A stretch of DNA of 64,000 nt. Source: Nocardia grenadensis NBRC 108939. Lineage in GTDB: Bacteria > Actinomycetota > Actinomycetes > Mycobacteriales > Mycobacteriaceae. Each line of letters starts with the position of its first letter. The stretch's first letter is position 1. The stretch covers positions 186,001 through 250,000 of the forward strand of contig NZ_BDCJ01000013.1 of the NCBI RefSeq assembly GCF_001613445.1, written 5' to 3'. A program made the position numbers and the translations under genes. Positions 54,553-63,324 of this stretch are shown here, one piece after another. Below the pieces are notes generated by a model. It was not told the DNA's origin. It searched no databases and saw only the letters and a program-made list of their open reading frames with translations.

Positions 54553-56085
54553 TCATCTCCGGCCCACCCCGGACAACACCGTCACCGTGCCCGCGGATCC
54601 GTCCACCCGCAGGCGCATACCGGTCCGCAGTTTCGCGGTACATCCCGGCACCCGTACCACCGTGGGCACACCGAGTGCCCGGGCGACGGTCGCTACCACG
54701 GTGAGCGGGCCACCGTGTTCGATCACCAGGGCCGACGCCGATGGCAGGGCCGCCACCCAGTGCGGATCGGCATCCTCGGTGACCAGCACCCCGGGGGCGG
54801 GGGCGCCCGATCGGTCCGCCACCACCGCGGTCCCTTCGGCCACACCCGCGGCGGACGCCGTCCCGGTGAGCACATCACCTTCGCGAGCGGCCGCGATCCG
54901 GGCGCGTGGCACCCAACCCTGTTCCGCCAGTTCACTATCCGAGAAATCCGGTCCTTCGGTACTGAAACGTACCGGAGCCGAGAGCTCGCCGCTGACGTGG
55001 GCCGCCTTTCGTGCCGCGATCCGGGCCCGCAGATCCGGTATCGGCACCCGGTCGTAGCAGTCGCGCAGTTCGCCGGCGGTGAGATACCGGATATCGGCGG
55101 AATCGTCGAGAAGCGCGCGTCCGGCGAGGTCGCGGGCCATCACCCGGATCATGGCCGCGATGAGACCCGCCGCCCGGGCCCGGCTCGACCGGATGGTCTC
55201 CCGGTGCGCGGTACAACGCGCCGCCCGCACCCGCACCAGGTCGTAGAGCCATCGGCGCGGACCGCCCAGGGTCCGGTCGAGATAGGCCACCGGGTCCGCT
55301 CCGGTCACGACCGGCTCCCCGGCGACCGGCTCCCCGGCGACCGGGGTCTCGGGTGCGCCGGGTGATCCGGTGTCCACGGGCGGCCGCAGTGCCATGTACC
55401 GGAACGACGCGGGTGCCTCCGGCAGATAGGCATCCGTCAGCGCGGCCACGGCGCCGGTGAGGATCAGCGCGAGGGCGTCCAGCACCGTCACCGGGCCCCA
55501 CAGCAGAATCAGCTCCCGGTCCAGGCGCCGGTACTCCGCGTAGGCGTGCTCGCCGTGCACGTAGTCCATCGCCTCGTAACGGTCACAGACGCGGTCGAAC
55601 TCGGTGCGGAACTCCCGCATCATCGATTCCATCCGCAATGCCCAGTGGACGAAGGCCCCGGTTGTCCGGATCCGCGATCGGATCCGGCGCCCCCGCGACT
55701 CGAAGGTGAAGGGTCGCAGGGTTTCCGCGATCTCCGCGAGCAACGGGTCGGCCGCGCCCAGCGCCGCCTCCAGCCCGCGGCGATTCAACCGGTGGCCGGG
55801 CCCGATCGCCGCCAGCCGATACCAGTGCGGCAGATCGAGATAGACCCGCCCGTGGAAACTACCCAGCAGATAGGGCGTCCACGCGTCCAACTGCGCCAGC
55901 TGGTCGGCCGGGACACCGAGCGAACGCGCGTATTCGCGGCACACCCGCCCGTGGATTCCGGCGGCGAGGGTGAAGGTCAGCGGCGCGGTGGCCCCGGGGA
56001 AGGTCTCGGCGGTGGTGGCATCGTCCCAGATCCGCGGTTCACCGGGCGCCACCGGCTCGCCCGCGCCCCGGATCACCCCCGCCAT
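54553..56085 (-). CDS. PEP-utilising-enzyme-like protein lacking the phospho-histidine
   Basis: This 510-residue protein matches the middle and C-terminal parts of PEP synthase/rifampin phosphotransferase-like proteins. IWDDATTAETFPGATAPLTF opens the protein, and the mobile phosphohistidine domain ends it (GVLVTEDADPHWVAAL, IEHGGPLTVVATVAR). In active enzymes the last motif is GGxxSHxAIVAR; here the catalytic His is Val463. The N-terminal ATP-grasp domain is also absent. Start: ATG 56085 with a GGGAG site. Its stop lies 10 bp before the NDK-like gene's ATG. Confidence 0.7.
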   Translation of the reverse strand: MAGVIRGAGEPVAPGEPRIWDDATTAETFPGATAPLTFTLAAGIHGRVCREYARSLGVPADQLAQLDAWTPYLLGSFHGRVYLDLPHWYRLAAIGPGHRLNRRGLEAALGAADPLLAEIAETLRPFTFESRGRRIRSRIRTTGAFVHWALRMESMMREFRTEFDRVCDRYEAMDYVHGEHAYAEYRRLDRELILLWGPVTVLDALALILTGAVAALTDAYLPEAPASFRYMALRPPVDTGSPGAPETPVAGEPVAGEPVVTGADPVAYLDRTLGGPRRWLYDLVRVRAARCTAHRETIRSSRARAAGLIAAMIRVMARDLAGRALLDDSADIRYLTAGELRDCYDRVPIPDLRARIAARKAAHVSGELSAPVRFSTEGPDFSDSELAEQGWVPRARIAAAREGDVLTGTASAAGVAEGTAVVADRSGAPAPGVLVTEDADPHWVAALPSASALVIEHGGPLTVVATVARALGVPTVVRVPGCTAKLRTGMRLRVDGSAGTVTVLSGVGRR

Positions 56086-56433
56086 CGCCCGCTCCCACGG
56101 CGGAAAGCGCCCGCGGCGCCGGCCGCCGCACATCCCGGTAGTCGTACCCCCGGCAGGCAGGGCCGGCGGGCCGCACCACGCCGCGCCACGATCTCAGTCT
56201 CGGTGTCGTCCGTCCCGAGCACCCGCAAGAACCGACCTCCAACCCCGTCTGCCACAACAGGACATCGTCGTCCGTGCCGACGAGTAAACCCGAGAACGAC
56301 CTCGTCCACCGGGTATTCGGGTTTTGTGTCCGGCCGCGGGGTCACGGTCCCGGCCGAGCCGGGGTCGGGGCAGCCCGGAACAACCGATAGTCTGAGAGGG
56401 CCCGCGCAGGTTTCGGTGAGGATGTGATTCCGC
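56086..56433. other. Divergent intergenic region upstream of the EspG-like gene
   Basis: About 350 bp with no convincing ORF. A minus-strand frame starting MTPRPDTKPEYPV was considered and left out because it decays into Arg/Gly runs and overlaps the PEP-utilising-like start. A TAGTCT hexamer (56388-56393) could be the -10 for the EspG gene, without a clear -35. Confidence 0.3.
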
Positions 56434-57129
56434 GTGAGTTGGAGCCTGACCCCCGACGAGTTCGCGCATGTATGGCGGCGCGCCGACCTGGACCGGATCC
56501 CCTATCCGCTGCGGGTACTCGAATCGCCGCGCACCGAACGCGACGCCCGGCTCCTGCGCGCCGAACTCGCCCAGCGGTTCCCACCCGACCCTGATCTCGA
56601 CGCCTGCCTGCGCATTCTCGCCATACCGCAGACTCGGGTGATCGCCATCGGCGGTACGCCCGGGGGCCGGGAACTGCGTGTACTGGGCTGCGTCGTCTAC
56701 GATCGCGCGGTCCTGGCGGTCCAGGCACCCGGACGCACCCGCGAATTCGGTGGACCGGTCCAGCTCTCGATCGGGCACAGGACGAAACTCGGCGCCCGGC
56801 TGGCGGCCCTACTGCCCAAAGCACCCGCCGGTCGCTACCCGGCACGCACCGCCTCGGCCGCGGCGGTCCGCGATACCGAAACCGTCATCCAGGAAGAACG
56901 CGCCGCACCGCTGATCCGGAAACTGCTGTGCGCCCCACATACCGCCGACGGCCACATCCGGATCGAACCCCATCTGGACCGGCCGAATCCGCCGCCGCCA
57001 CTGCACTACACCTGGCTCGACGTCGAGAACGACGGCCGCTATCTGCTCAAGGCCGAGGAGAACGTGCACATGGTGCCCGCCTCCCCCGAACAACTGGCCG
57101 CGCATCTCCAGAAGCGGATACCCGGCTGA
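56434..57129 (+). CDS. EspG-family ESX secretion-associated chaperone
   Basis: A 231-residue protein starting at a GTG. SWSLTPDEFAHVWRRADLDRIPYPL, the central beta segments (LRVLGCVVYDRAVLAVQ) and the C-terminal TWLDVENDGRYL are typical of EspG. EspG binds the tip of PE-PPE heterodimers in the cytosol and keeps them soluble for type VII secretion. The PE-like and PPE-like genes follow immediately, which strongly supports this. Confidence 0.8.
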   Translation: MSWSLTPDEFAHVWRRADLDRIPYPLRVLESPRTERDARLLRAELAQRFPPDPDLDACLRILAIPQTRVIAIGGTPGGRELRVLGCVVYDRAVLAVQAPGRTREFGGPVQLSIGHRTKLGARLAALLPKAPAGRYPARTASAAAVRDTETVIQEERAAPLIRKLLCAPHTADGHIRIEPHLDRPNPPPPLHYTWLDVENDGRYLLKAEENVHMVPASPEQLAAHLQKRIPG

Positions 57130-57209
57130 GCCGATATCGCACCGGACCGGCTGCCCCGGGCGACCGCTTCCGGCTACGCTGGGCCTGACCGACGGAGGGG
57201 ACGCCAGTC

Positions 57210-57584
57210 ATGAAGATCGAAGAAAGCCGCGCCGAGATCGTCCGGTTCCGCCAGGCAGCCCATGCGGGAACGGTCAAATTCGATCCGGAGGCGGCACGCC
57301 GCTGCGCGGAACTCTACGACCGTCAAGCCGATCGGCTCATCTACTTGCGACAGCGCCTGGAAGACGCCTCGGATCCGCATGGTTTCGGCGGCCTGATCTC
57401 GGCCCAGCAGCTCCAGGCCGGGTTCGGGCACAAGGCTCGCGCCGCCGCCGCCCTGCTCGATCACTACATCGAAGCAGCCTATCGGATGAAGGAAGCGTTC
57501 CTGGTCAGCGGCGGGCTCTACGACGAGGCCGACGCCGCGAACGCCGCCGCGGTACGCGCCCTCGAAGCGAGGCTCGACCGATGA
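57210..57584 (+). CDS. PE-like/WXG100-like type VII secretion substrate
   Basis: A 124-residue protein predicted to be two long helices joined by a turn around residues 56-62 (HGFGGLI). Near its end it carries YDEAD (residues 104-108), which fits the YxxxD/E type VII export signal. It has no signal peptide. It should pair with the PPE-like protein encoded next. Confidence 0.65.
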   Translation: MKIEESRAEIVRFRQAAHAGTVKFDPEAARRCAELYDRQADRLIYLRQRLEDASDPHGFGGLISAQQLQAGFGHKARAAAALLDHYIEAAYRMKEAFLVSGGLYDEADAANAAAVRALEARLDR

Positions 57585-57648
57585 TGCGATACCTCCGCCG
57601 CGGCTCCGGCCTCCGCGGACCGCGTGTACTCGCTTCGAAGGAGGCGTC

Positions 57649-58728
57649 ATGACAGGGACCGATCCCGATTACATCAGCGCCATGGAGCATTTCGAGGCCA
57701 TGCGCCACGAGGACATCTATCGGGCCACCCAGCAGATCGATGCCGCTGAGATCCTGCGGATGTCCGGCACCTGGGTGCACGCCGCCACCACTTTGCAGAC
57801 CTCGCTGCCGCTGACCCGCGCCGGCGCGGACCGGGTGATGAACGCGATGGAATGGGACGGGGAGGCCGCCGACGCCGCCTTCGCCAGCACCCGCGGTTTC
57901 GCCGATTCGGTGGAGGAACTGGCCGGTGTGCTCGGTCAGGTGGGGTTGCGCCTGGGTGCGGTGGCCGCGGCCGCGGAAGCGGTGAAGATCGCGGTGGTTC
58001 CGCCCGGTGATTCCGGCCCGGTCGGCGCGCTGGCCCGGCTGCTGGAGGCGGCCAAGGTGATCGACGCGCAGATGGTGCAGGAGGTGCTGCGCCAAGAAGC
58101 GATCCTCACCATGAATATGGTCTACAAACCCGCCTATCTGGCGGCGGGTACCGCGGTGCCCGCGCTGCCCGAACCGCCGGCCGCCCCGGGTCCGCTGCCC
58201 CCGCTCGGTCCGCCGCCGGCACCCCGCGACCGGATCGATTCGGCGGTCGGCGCGGACTCGGCCCCGGCCGTGGGGGATTCCACCGCACCCGGCGGCGAGG
58301 CCACCGAGTCCGGGGGCGCCGCCGATCAACCGGCGCCACAGAGCGACTCGGCCCCGGCGGCTCCCGCGCCGGGAAGTCCCGCGCCGGAGGCGGATTCCGC
58401 GCCGGACGGCCCCGCGGCACCGGACGGTGACCCCGCGCCGTCCCCCGGAAACGACGGCGGGCCCCCGCGGCCACCGGCCCGCGAGGTTCCGGAGCCGACC
58501 GACGGCTCGGCGCCCCCCGCGGAGCCTCCTCCCGGAGATACCACACCGGCACCGCCCGCTGCCGAACAACCGCCCGCTCCCGCGAATCCGGCCGAGCCGG
58601 AGCCGCCCGCGCCACCGGGCCCGACCGCGGCGCCGCTCTCGGATCCGGCCGGTCAGCCCGGTATCACGGGGCCGGTGCCCGGACAGCGCGCCCCGGATCA
58701 GCCCGGGGTCATTCCACCCCGATCTTGA
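57649..58728 (+). CDS. PPE-like type VII secretion substrate with Pro/Ala-rich tail
   Basis: A 359-residue protein. The N-terminal 170 residues are helical with a WDG turn (residues 69-71, EWDGEAADAAFA), comparable with the WxG motif region of PPE/WXG proteins. From about residue 175 the rest is a Pro-, Ala-, Ser- and acid-rich tail. Operon order EspG, PE-like, PPE-like suggests the three proteins form one export complex. No ESX core gene (EccC and others) is in the window. Confidence 0.65.
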   Translation: MTGTDPDYISAMEHFEAMRHEDIYRATQQIDAAEILRMSGTWVHAATTLQTSLPLTRAGADRVMNAMEWDGEAADAAFASTRGFADSVEELAGVLGQVGLRLGAVAAAAEAVKIAVVPPGDSGPVGALARLLEAAKVIDAQMVQEVLRQEAILTMNMVYKPAYLAAGTAVPALPEPPAAPGPLPPLGPPPAPRDRIDSAVGADSAPAVGDSTAPGGEATESGGAADQPAPQSDSAPAAPAPGSPAPEADSAPDGPAAPDGDPAPSPGNDGGPPRPPAREVPEPTDGSAPPAEPPPGDTTPAPPAAEQPPAPANPAEPEPPAPPGPTAAPLSDPAGQPGITGPVPGQRAPDQPGVIPPRS

Positions 58729-58745
58729 GGCGGGGCCGCTGTGCC

Positions 58746-60107
58746 CTACCGGGCGGGATAATCCTGCACCCAGTGGAACCGCGGGCCGTTCAGCGGGAAG
58801 GCACCGGGATCCACCGCTCGTAGCTCGACGGTCACCGGCCGTCCGTCCAGTTCTCCGGCCAAGCGCAGGACGCCGGGTTCCGGACGGGTATAGGCGAAGT
58901 CGGCGGTCGGCATGCCCGCCGGATCGGCGCCGACCGGGGCGGCGACCGTGAGGGTGTGCGCGGTCGCGTCGACCTGGGCGGGCACCGTCACCAATGCCCC
59001 GTCCATCCGCTGCCACGACACCGCACCCTCGGTCTCGATCACCAGCCGCTGCCAGCGGTCCGGGTCGGTGAGCAGCGGGGGTACCGGCCGGCCGTCCATC
59101 CGGAACTCGGTGACCTCCCACAGCCCGTACAGCTCGGGCTTCGGCGCACCGCCGCCGTAATCCCGCCAGCTCGACCAGCCGAGTACCGCCACTCCGACGA
59201 CCAGCCAGATGCCGACCGCCGCCTCGGCGAACCCCACGATCCGCGTGCCCCGCCGACTGGTGCACAACGGCGGTTGCACGGCGGGGTCGGCACGGCGGGC
59301 GAGCAGGAAGAAGTCCGCGAAACGGCGGGCCTGTGGGAGGAGCAGGAGCAGCGAGAAGACCAGCAGATGGAACGACACGATCTTGACCGGCACATCGAAG
59401 GTCATGTTCAGCACGAACACCTGCGCCATGCTCACCACACTCAGCATCGCGCCGAGGGTGGCCGTGCGCGGTACCAGCAACAGCAGACCACCGAGCAGTT
59501 CCGCCACCCCGAGCAGGATTTCGTACACCGGCGCGCTACCCACCTGCAACCACAGCACCGCCATCGGAGTGAGCTGGCCGTAGGGCTGGACGAGCGCCGA
59601 GAACGGGGGCGGCGGCATCTGGGTCGGCACCGCTTTGGCGATGCCGTAGAACAGCATCTGCCCGGCGACGCACCACCGCAGGAGCATCAGGAACCACGCG
59701 CCCGCCCGCGGATACGCGAGGCGCCGCCGGTCGAGCACCGACCACAGCGTCGCCGCCAGGGCCGCCACCACCAGCGCGGTGAACACCATCACCCAGATGA
59801 TCGCCTGGTCGCCACTGCCGGAGTCCCGGTGCAACTGCACGTCGATGCCGAATACCGTCCGTCCCACCCAGTTCAGCACCGACTCCGCCGCCAGCAGTGG
59901 CCACATCGGTGCGGTATCGGGCAGGAACTGGTGGGTGAACCCGGTGAAGACGAACAGGATCTGCCCGATCATCACGCAGAAGATCACGCTGTAGACGACG
60001 CCGAACCGGAACGCCACCCGCGCGGGCCACGACCAGCGCACCGGCCGCGGGTTCTCGGGTTCGGACAGCTCTCGCCCGGCACCGGTGACCGTCCGAACCG
60101 CACCCAT
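58746..60107 (-). CDS. Large DoxX-like membrane protein
   Basis: A 453-residue protein with eight or so hydrophobic spans. The middle resembles DoxX/HTTM-type domains: RWCVAGQMLFYGIAKAVPTQMP, LLGVAELLGGLLLLVPRTA. The last 130 residues form a soluble beta-rich domain with YGLWEVTEFRMDGRPVPPLL. ATG 60107 was chosen because upstream residues are low-complexity. Function unknown. Confidence 0.7.
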   Translation of the reverse strand: MGAVRTVTGAGRELSEPENPRPVRWSWPARVAFRFGVVYSVIFCVMIGQILFVFTGFTHQFLPDTAPMWPLLAAESVLNWVGRTVFGIDVQLHRDSGSGDQAIIWVMVFTALVVAALAATLWSVLDRRRLAYPRAGAWFLMLLRWCVAGQMLFYGIAKAVPTQMPPPPFSALVQPYGQLTPMAVLWLQVGSAPVYEILLGVAELLGGLLLLVPRTATLGAMLSVVSMAQVFVLNMTFDVPVKIVSFHLLVFSLLLLLPQARRFADFFLLARRADPAVQPPLCTSRRGTRIVGFAEAAVGIWLVVGVAVLGWSSWRDYGGGAPKPELYGLWEVTEFRMDGRPVPPLLTDPDRWQRLVIETEGAVSWQRMDGALVTVPAQVDATAHTLTVAAPVGADPAGMPTADFAYTRPEPGVLRLAGELDGRPVTVELRAVDPGAFPLNGPRFHWVQDYPAR

Positions 60108-60364
60108 ACCACGACCTCGCTGTTCCGATTTGTTCGACGACCCACCCCGACCCGGAGCCCCACTCGAACCTAGACCACCTGCCGGGCCCGGCGCCTCCGT
60201 GACAACCCCTATTCTCCGATCCTCCCTTCGCACGAGTTCGCTTACTGCGACGAGGCCTTTCAGGGGAACCCGCAACCGAACCGCGGGCGCTGTCTTCGGC
60301 GTGATACCTCCCGGCCCCGCTCGTGCCCGGCCGCTGTCGGCACCTCGCCGCCTATCGTGGATCC

Positions 60365-61165
60365 GTGCCCACACCACCTACCGGTCTCGGCGCGGACACC
60401 GGGCCGATCACGCGAATCGTCACCGATCTGTTCGGCGCCGATCTACTCGGCCTGTACCTGTACGGGTCGGCGGTGACCAGCGGTCTGCAGTACGACAGCG
60501 ACCTCGATTTCCTGGCGGTCACCGCCGTCGCCCTCGACGGCGACCTGCGTACGCGTCTGTCCGAGGGACTGCTCCGGCAGTCGGGACGGTGGCCACGCAC
60601 AGGCGGGGCCAGACCGGTGGAACTGACCGTGGTGGCCCGCGACGCCGTCGTACCGTGGCGCTTCCCGCCGCGCGGCGAGTTCGTGTACGGCGAATGGTTG
60701 CGGACGGAGTTCGAGCACGGCGCGGTCCCGCCGCCGGCGCCCGACCCGGATCTGGCGATACTGCTCGGTATGGTTCGCGATTCGTCCGTGGCGTTGGCCG
60801 GACCGCCCGCCGGTCGGTTACTGGATCCGGTACCGCCGGAGGATCTGGTTCGCGCGATCACGGCGAGCCTGCCCACATTGATCGCGGGCGTGGACGGTGA
60901 CGAGCGCAATACTGTCCTGACGCTGGCCCGGATGTGGGTCACCGCGGAGACCGGGGCGGTGGTCTCCAAAGCCGAAGCTGCCCAGCGCATCGCCGCCCGG
61001 GCGCCGGCCCCGCACGCCGCGCTGCTGCACCGCGCGCGGGACGGCTATCTCGGTGTGGCGGTGGACGACTGGACCCGGTATCGCGACGAGACCGCGGCCT
61101 TCGTGCGGTATGCCGCCGCGGGGATCACGGCCGCCGCCGCGGTCACCGGCCGCGCACAGCGCTGA
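60365..61165 (+). CDS. AadA-like aminoglycoside nucleotidyltransferase
   Basis: A 266-residue protein. The nucleotidyltransferase motif is YLYGSAVTSGLQYDSDLDFL (near residue 33), with the metal-binding D-x-D. RNTVLTLARMWVTAETGAVVSKAEAA in the helical C-terminal domain is characteristic of ANT(3'')(9) enzymes, which adenylylate streptomycin or spectinomycin. Whether this chromosomal copy confers resistance cannot be told. The start is a GTG. Confidence 0.8.
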   Translation: MPTPPTGLGADTGPITRIVTDLFGADLLGLYLYGSAVTSGLQYDSDLDFLAVTAVALDGDLRTRLSEGLLRQSGRWPRTGGARPVELTVVARDAVVPWRFPPRGEFVYGEWLRTEFEHGAVPPPAPDPDLAILLGMVRDSSVALAGPPAGRLLDPVPPEDLVRAITASLPTLIAGVDGDERNTVLTLARMWVTAETGAVVSKAEAAQRIAARAPAPHAALLHRARDGYLGVAVDDWTRYRDETAAFVRYAAAGITAAAAVTGRAQR

Positions 61166-61254
61166 ACGGTCCGCGCCACACCGGGGCCCCGGATCGGGGC
61201 GGCACGTACGCGGGCCCGGAACCGGAGCGGCGGATCGGCGGCGACCGGCACCTC

Positions 61255-61992
61255 CTACCAGGCGATGGCCCCCTGCGCACCGACGAAGGAGCCGTCGGTG
61301 CACACCTGCGGCGATTCCGCCGCCGCGAGGACGACCTGGGCGGCCTGTTCCGGCGTCGTCGGCGCGTCGGCCGCCGCGGGTGCCAGTTCGGTCGCGACGA
61401 AACCGGGGCATACCGAGATCACCCGGACGGCGGTATCGGCGAGCGATTTCGCCAGGCCTACCGTGATGCTGTTCAGTGCCGCCTTCGACGCCTGGTAGCC
61501 CGGGACCACCATCGAGTAGTACGCCGACTCCGGGTTCCGCTGCTCGGTGAGCGAGCCCATCTCGCTGGAGATGTTGACGATCCGCCCGGCCGGTGCGCGG
61601 CGTACCAGCGGCAGCAGCGCTTCGATCACATTGGCGGGGCCGAAGGTGTTGGTCATCAAAGTCTCGGTGAACGCGCCGGGGTGGGCGAAGTTCACCGTGC
61701 CGGTGGCGGTGGCCTCGGGCAGGATGCCGGCATTGTTCACCAGCACATCGATGTGGTCGTACCGTTCGCCGAGGGAATCACGCAGGCACCGCGCGCTGTC
61801 CGCTGAGCACACGTCGAGGATTTCGCCCTCGGCCGCCGACCCCGCCGACCGCAGTTCGTCCACCACGGCGTTCACCGCCGGCGCGCGGCGCCCGGTGACG
61901 ATCACCCGGTAACCCGCGCGGGCGAATGCCGTCGCGGTGGCGCGTCCGAGCCCGCGGGTCGCTCCGGTGACCACCACGATCTTCTCCGACAT
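61255..61992 (-). CDS. Short-chain dehydrogenase/reductase
   Basis: A 245-residue classical SDR: TGATRGLGRA cofactor loop (near residue 9), NNAG, catalytic Ser in NISSEMG, and YQASK. CPGFVATEL follows the active site. The Arg after the first strand (VTGRRAP) suggests NADPH. The substrate is unknown. Confidence 0.87.
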   Translation of the reverse strand: MSEKIVVVTGATRGLGRATATAFARAGYRVIVTGRRAPAVNAVVDELRSAGSAAEGEILDVCSADSARCLRDSLGERYDHIDVLVNNAGILPEATATGTVNFAHPGAFTETLMTNTFGPANVIEALLPLVRRAPAGRIVNISSEMGSLTEQRNPESAYYSMVVPGYQASKAALNSITVGLAKSLADTAVRVISVCPGFVATELAPAAADAPTTPEQAAQVVLAAAESPQVCTDGSFVGAQGAIAW

Positions 61993-62134
61993 GTCGTTCC
62001 TTTCGTGATTTCCGTTCGTGCCCTATGAGCATCGGTGAGGGCATGGCGTGCGCGCTGGCAGAAAATCGCCGTCGCATTCGCCTGCGGCCGATTCGAACCG
62101 GTCGAACGTCCAGTTCCCTGTCGGATAGCATGGG

Positions 62135-62250
62135 CGATGGCCGCTCTGCGGTCACGACGTGATGAGGGAACCCGGTGGAAATCCGGGACTGGCGCGCAAC
62201 GGTGACACCCGCGGGTGAAGTCCGATCACTCATCCGCCGAGCTCGGTTCC
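62135..62250 (+). promoter_or_regulatory. Cobalamin riboswitch (variant)
   Basis: The leader of the importer contains the conserved core GAGGGAACCCGGTGGAAATC (62164-62183), CGGGACTGGCGCGCAACGGT (62184-62203) and GAAGTCCGATCAC (62217-62229), as in actinobacterial cobalamin aptamers. The B12-box end is abbreviated compared with the classical form. A small hairpin (62252-62256 with 62264-62268) lies before the ribosome site AAGGAG (62276-62281), so control is probably translational. Boundaries are approximate. Confidence 0.75.
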
Positions 62251-62289
62251 CGGCCTCGCGCACAGGCCCAGACGCAAGGAGTCCACGCC

Positions 62290-63324
62290 GTGACGCGGTC
62301 CTTTTCCCTGGCGGTCACCGCCGTGGTATCCACCCTCCTGCTGGCCGCATGTGCCGGTACACCCGATTCGGGCGGTCCGGCCGCCGGGTCCATCGCCGGC
62401 TATCCGCTGACAATCGATAACTGCGGCGTCGAGGTCACCGTGGCGGCACCGCCGCAGCGGGCGGTCGCGCTCAATCAGGGGTCGGCGGAAATCCTGCTGT
62501 CGCTCGGTCTGGCCGATCGGATGGTCGGCACCGCCACCTGGACCGATCCGGTACGAGAGAACCTGGCCGCCGACAACACGCGCGTGCCGCGGCTGGCCGA
62601 CAATCGCCCCTCCTTCGAAGTGGTCCTGGACAAGGAACCGGATTTCGTGGCCGCCTCCTTCGGCGGCACCCTCGGTCCCGGTGGCGTGGCCGACCGGCAG
62701 CAGTTCACCGAGCTGGGCGTACCCACCTACCTCTCACCGACCGATTGCGCCGGCAAAACCGATATCAGCGTCAATGCCGACGGCGCCCGTACCGCACCGC
62801 TGACCATGGATTCGGTGTACGGGGAGATCCGCGACCTGGCCGCGATCTTCGATGTCCCGGACCGGGGTGAGCGGCTGGTCACCGACCTCCGCGACCGCTA
62901 CGCTGCCGCGTCCGGTCGGATCGCGGCGGATCGGGTCTCGCTGGCCTACTGGTTCGCCGATACCGCCACGCCGTACGTGGCCGGCTGTTGCGGTTCGTCC
63001 GGGATCATCACCGACGCGGTCGGCGCGAACAACGTATTCGACGACACCACCGACGAATGGCCGCAGGTCAGCTGGGAAACCGTCCTCGACCGCGACCCGA
63101 CCGCCCTGGTCCTGGCCGACCTGAGCCGGCGCAGCCTCGCCGGGGACGCACTGGACAGCAAGATCGCGTTCTTGGAATCGAATCCGGTGACGGCGAAGCT
63201 GACCGCGGTCCGCGAGCGGCGCTACATCGTGGTCAATGGCGCCGATCTGAACCCCTCGATCCGGACGGTCGACGGGATCGAGAAGGTCGCCGACGCCCTG
63301 GCGCGGTGGGGTTACGGTTCGTGA
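62290..63324 (+). CDS. Cobalamin/metal-chelate ABC transporter substrate-binding lipoprotein
   Basis: A 344-residue lipoprotein with a signal ending LLLAACAG. The BtuF/FepB-type fold is split by a long helix: RAVALNQGSAEILLSLGLADRMVGT and later DPTALVLADLS. The riboswitch upstream points to vitamin B12 or a corrinoid precursor as ligand. The start is a GTG with an AAGGAG site. Its stop overlaps the permease start (GTGA). Confidence 0.82.
   Translation: MTRSFSLAVTAVVSTLLLAACAGTPDSGGPAAGSIAGYPLTIDNCGVEVTVAAPPQRAVALNQGSAEILLSLGLADRMVGTATWTDPVRENLAADNTRVPRLADNRPSFEVVLDKEPDFVAASFGGTLGPGGVADRQQFTELGVPTYLSPTDCAGKTDISVNADGARTAPLTMDSVYGEIRDLAAIFDVPDRGERLVTDLRDRYAAASGRIAADRVSLAYWFADTATPYVAGCCGSSGIITDAVGANNVFDDTTDEWPQVSWETVLDRDPTALVLADLSRRSLAGDALDSKIAFLESNPVTAKLTAVRERRYIVVNGADLNPSIRTVDGIEKVADALARWGYGS

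Noticed and set aside
56073..56345. A 90-codon minus-strand ORF beginning MTPRPDTKPEYPV
   Set aside because: The first 25 residues look plausible, but the rest becomes low-complexity and it overlaps the start of the PEP-utilising-like gene; not enough to call.
61183..61194. A perfect CCGGGGCCCCGG palindrome between the AadA-like and SDR genes
   Set aside because: No loop and no T-run, so not a terminator; such GC palindromes are common by chance here.
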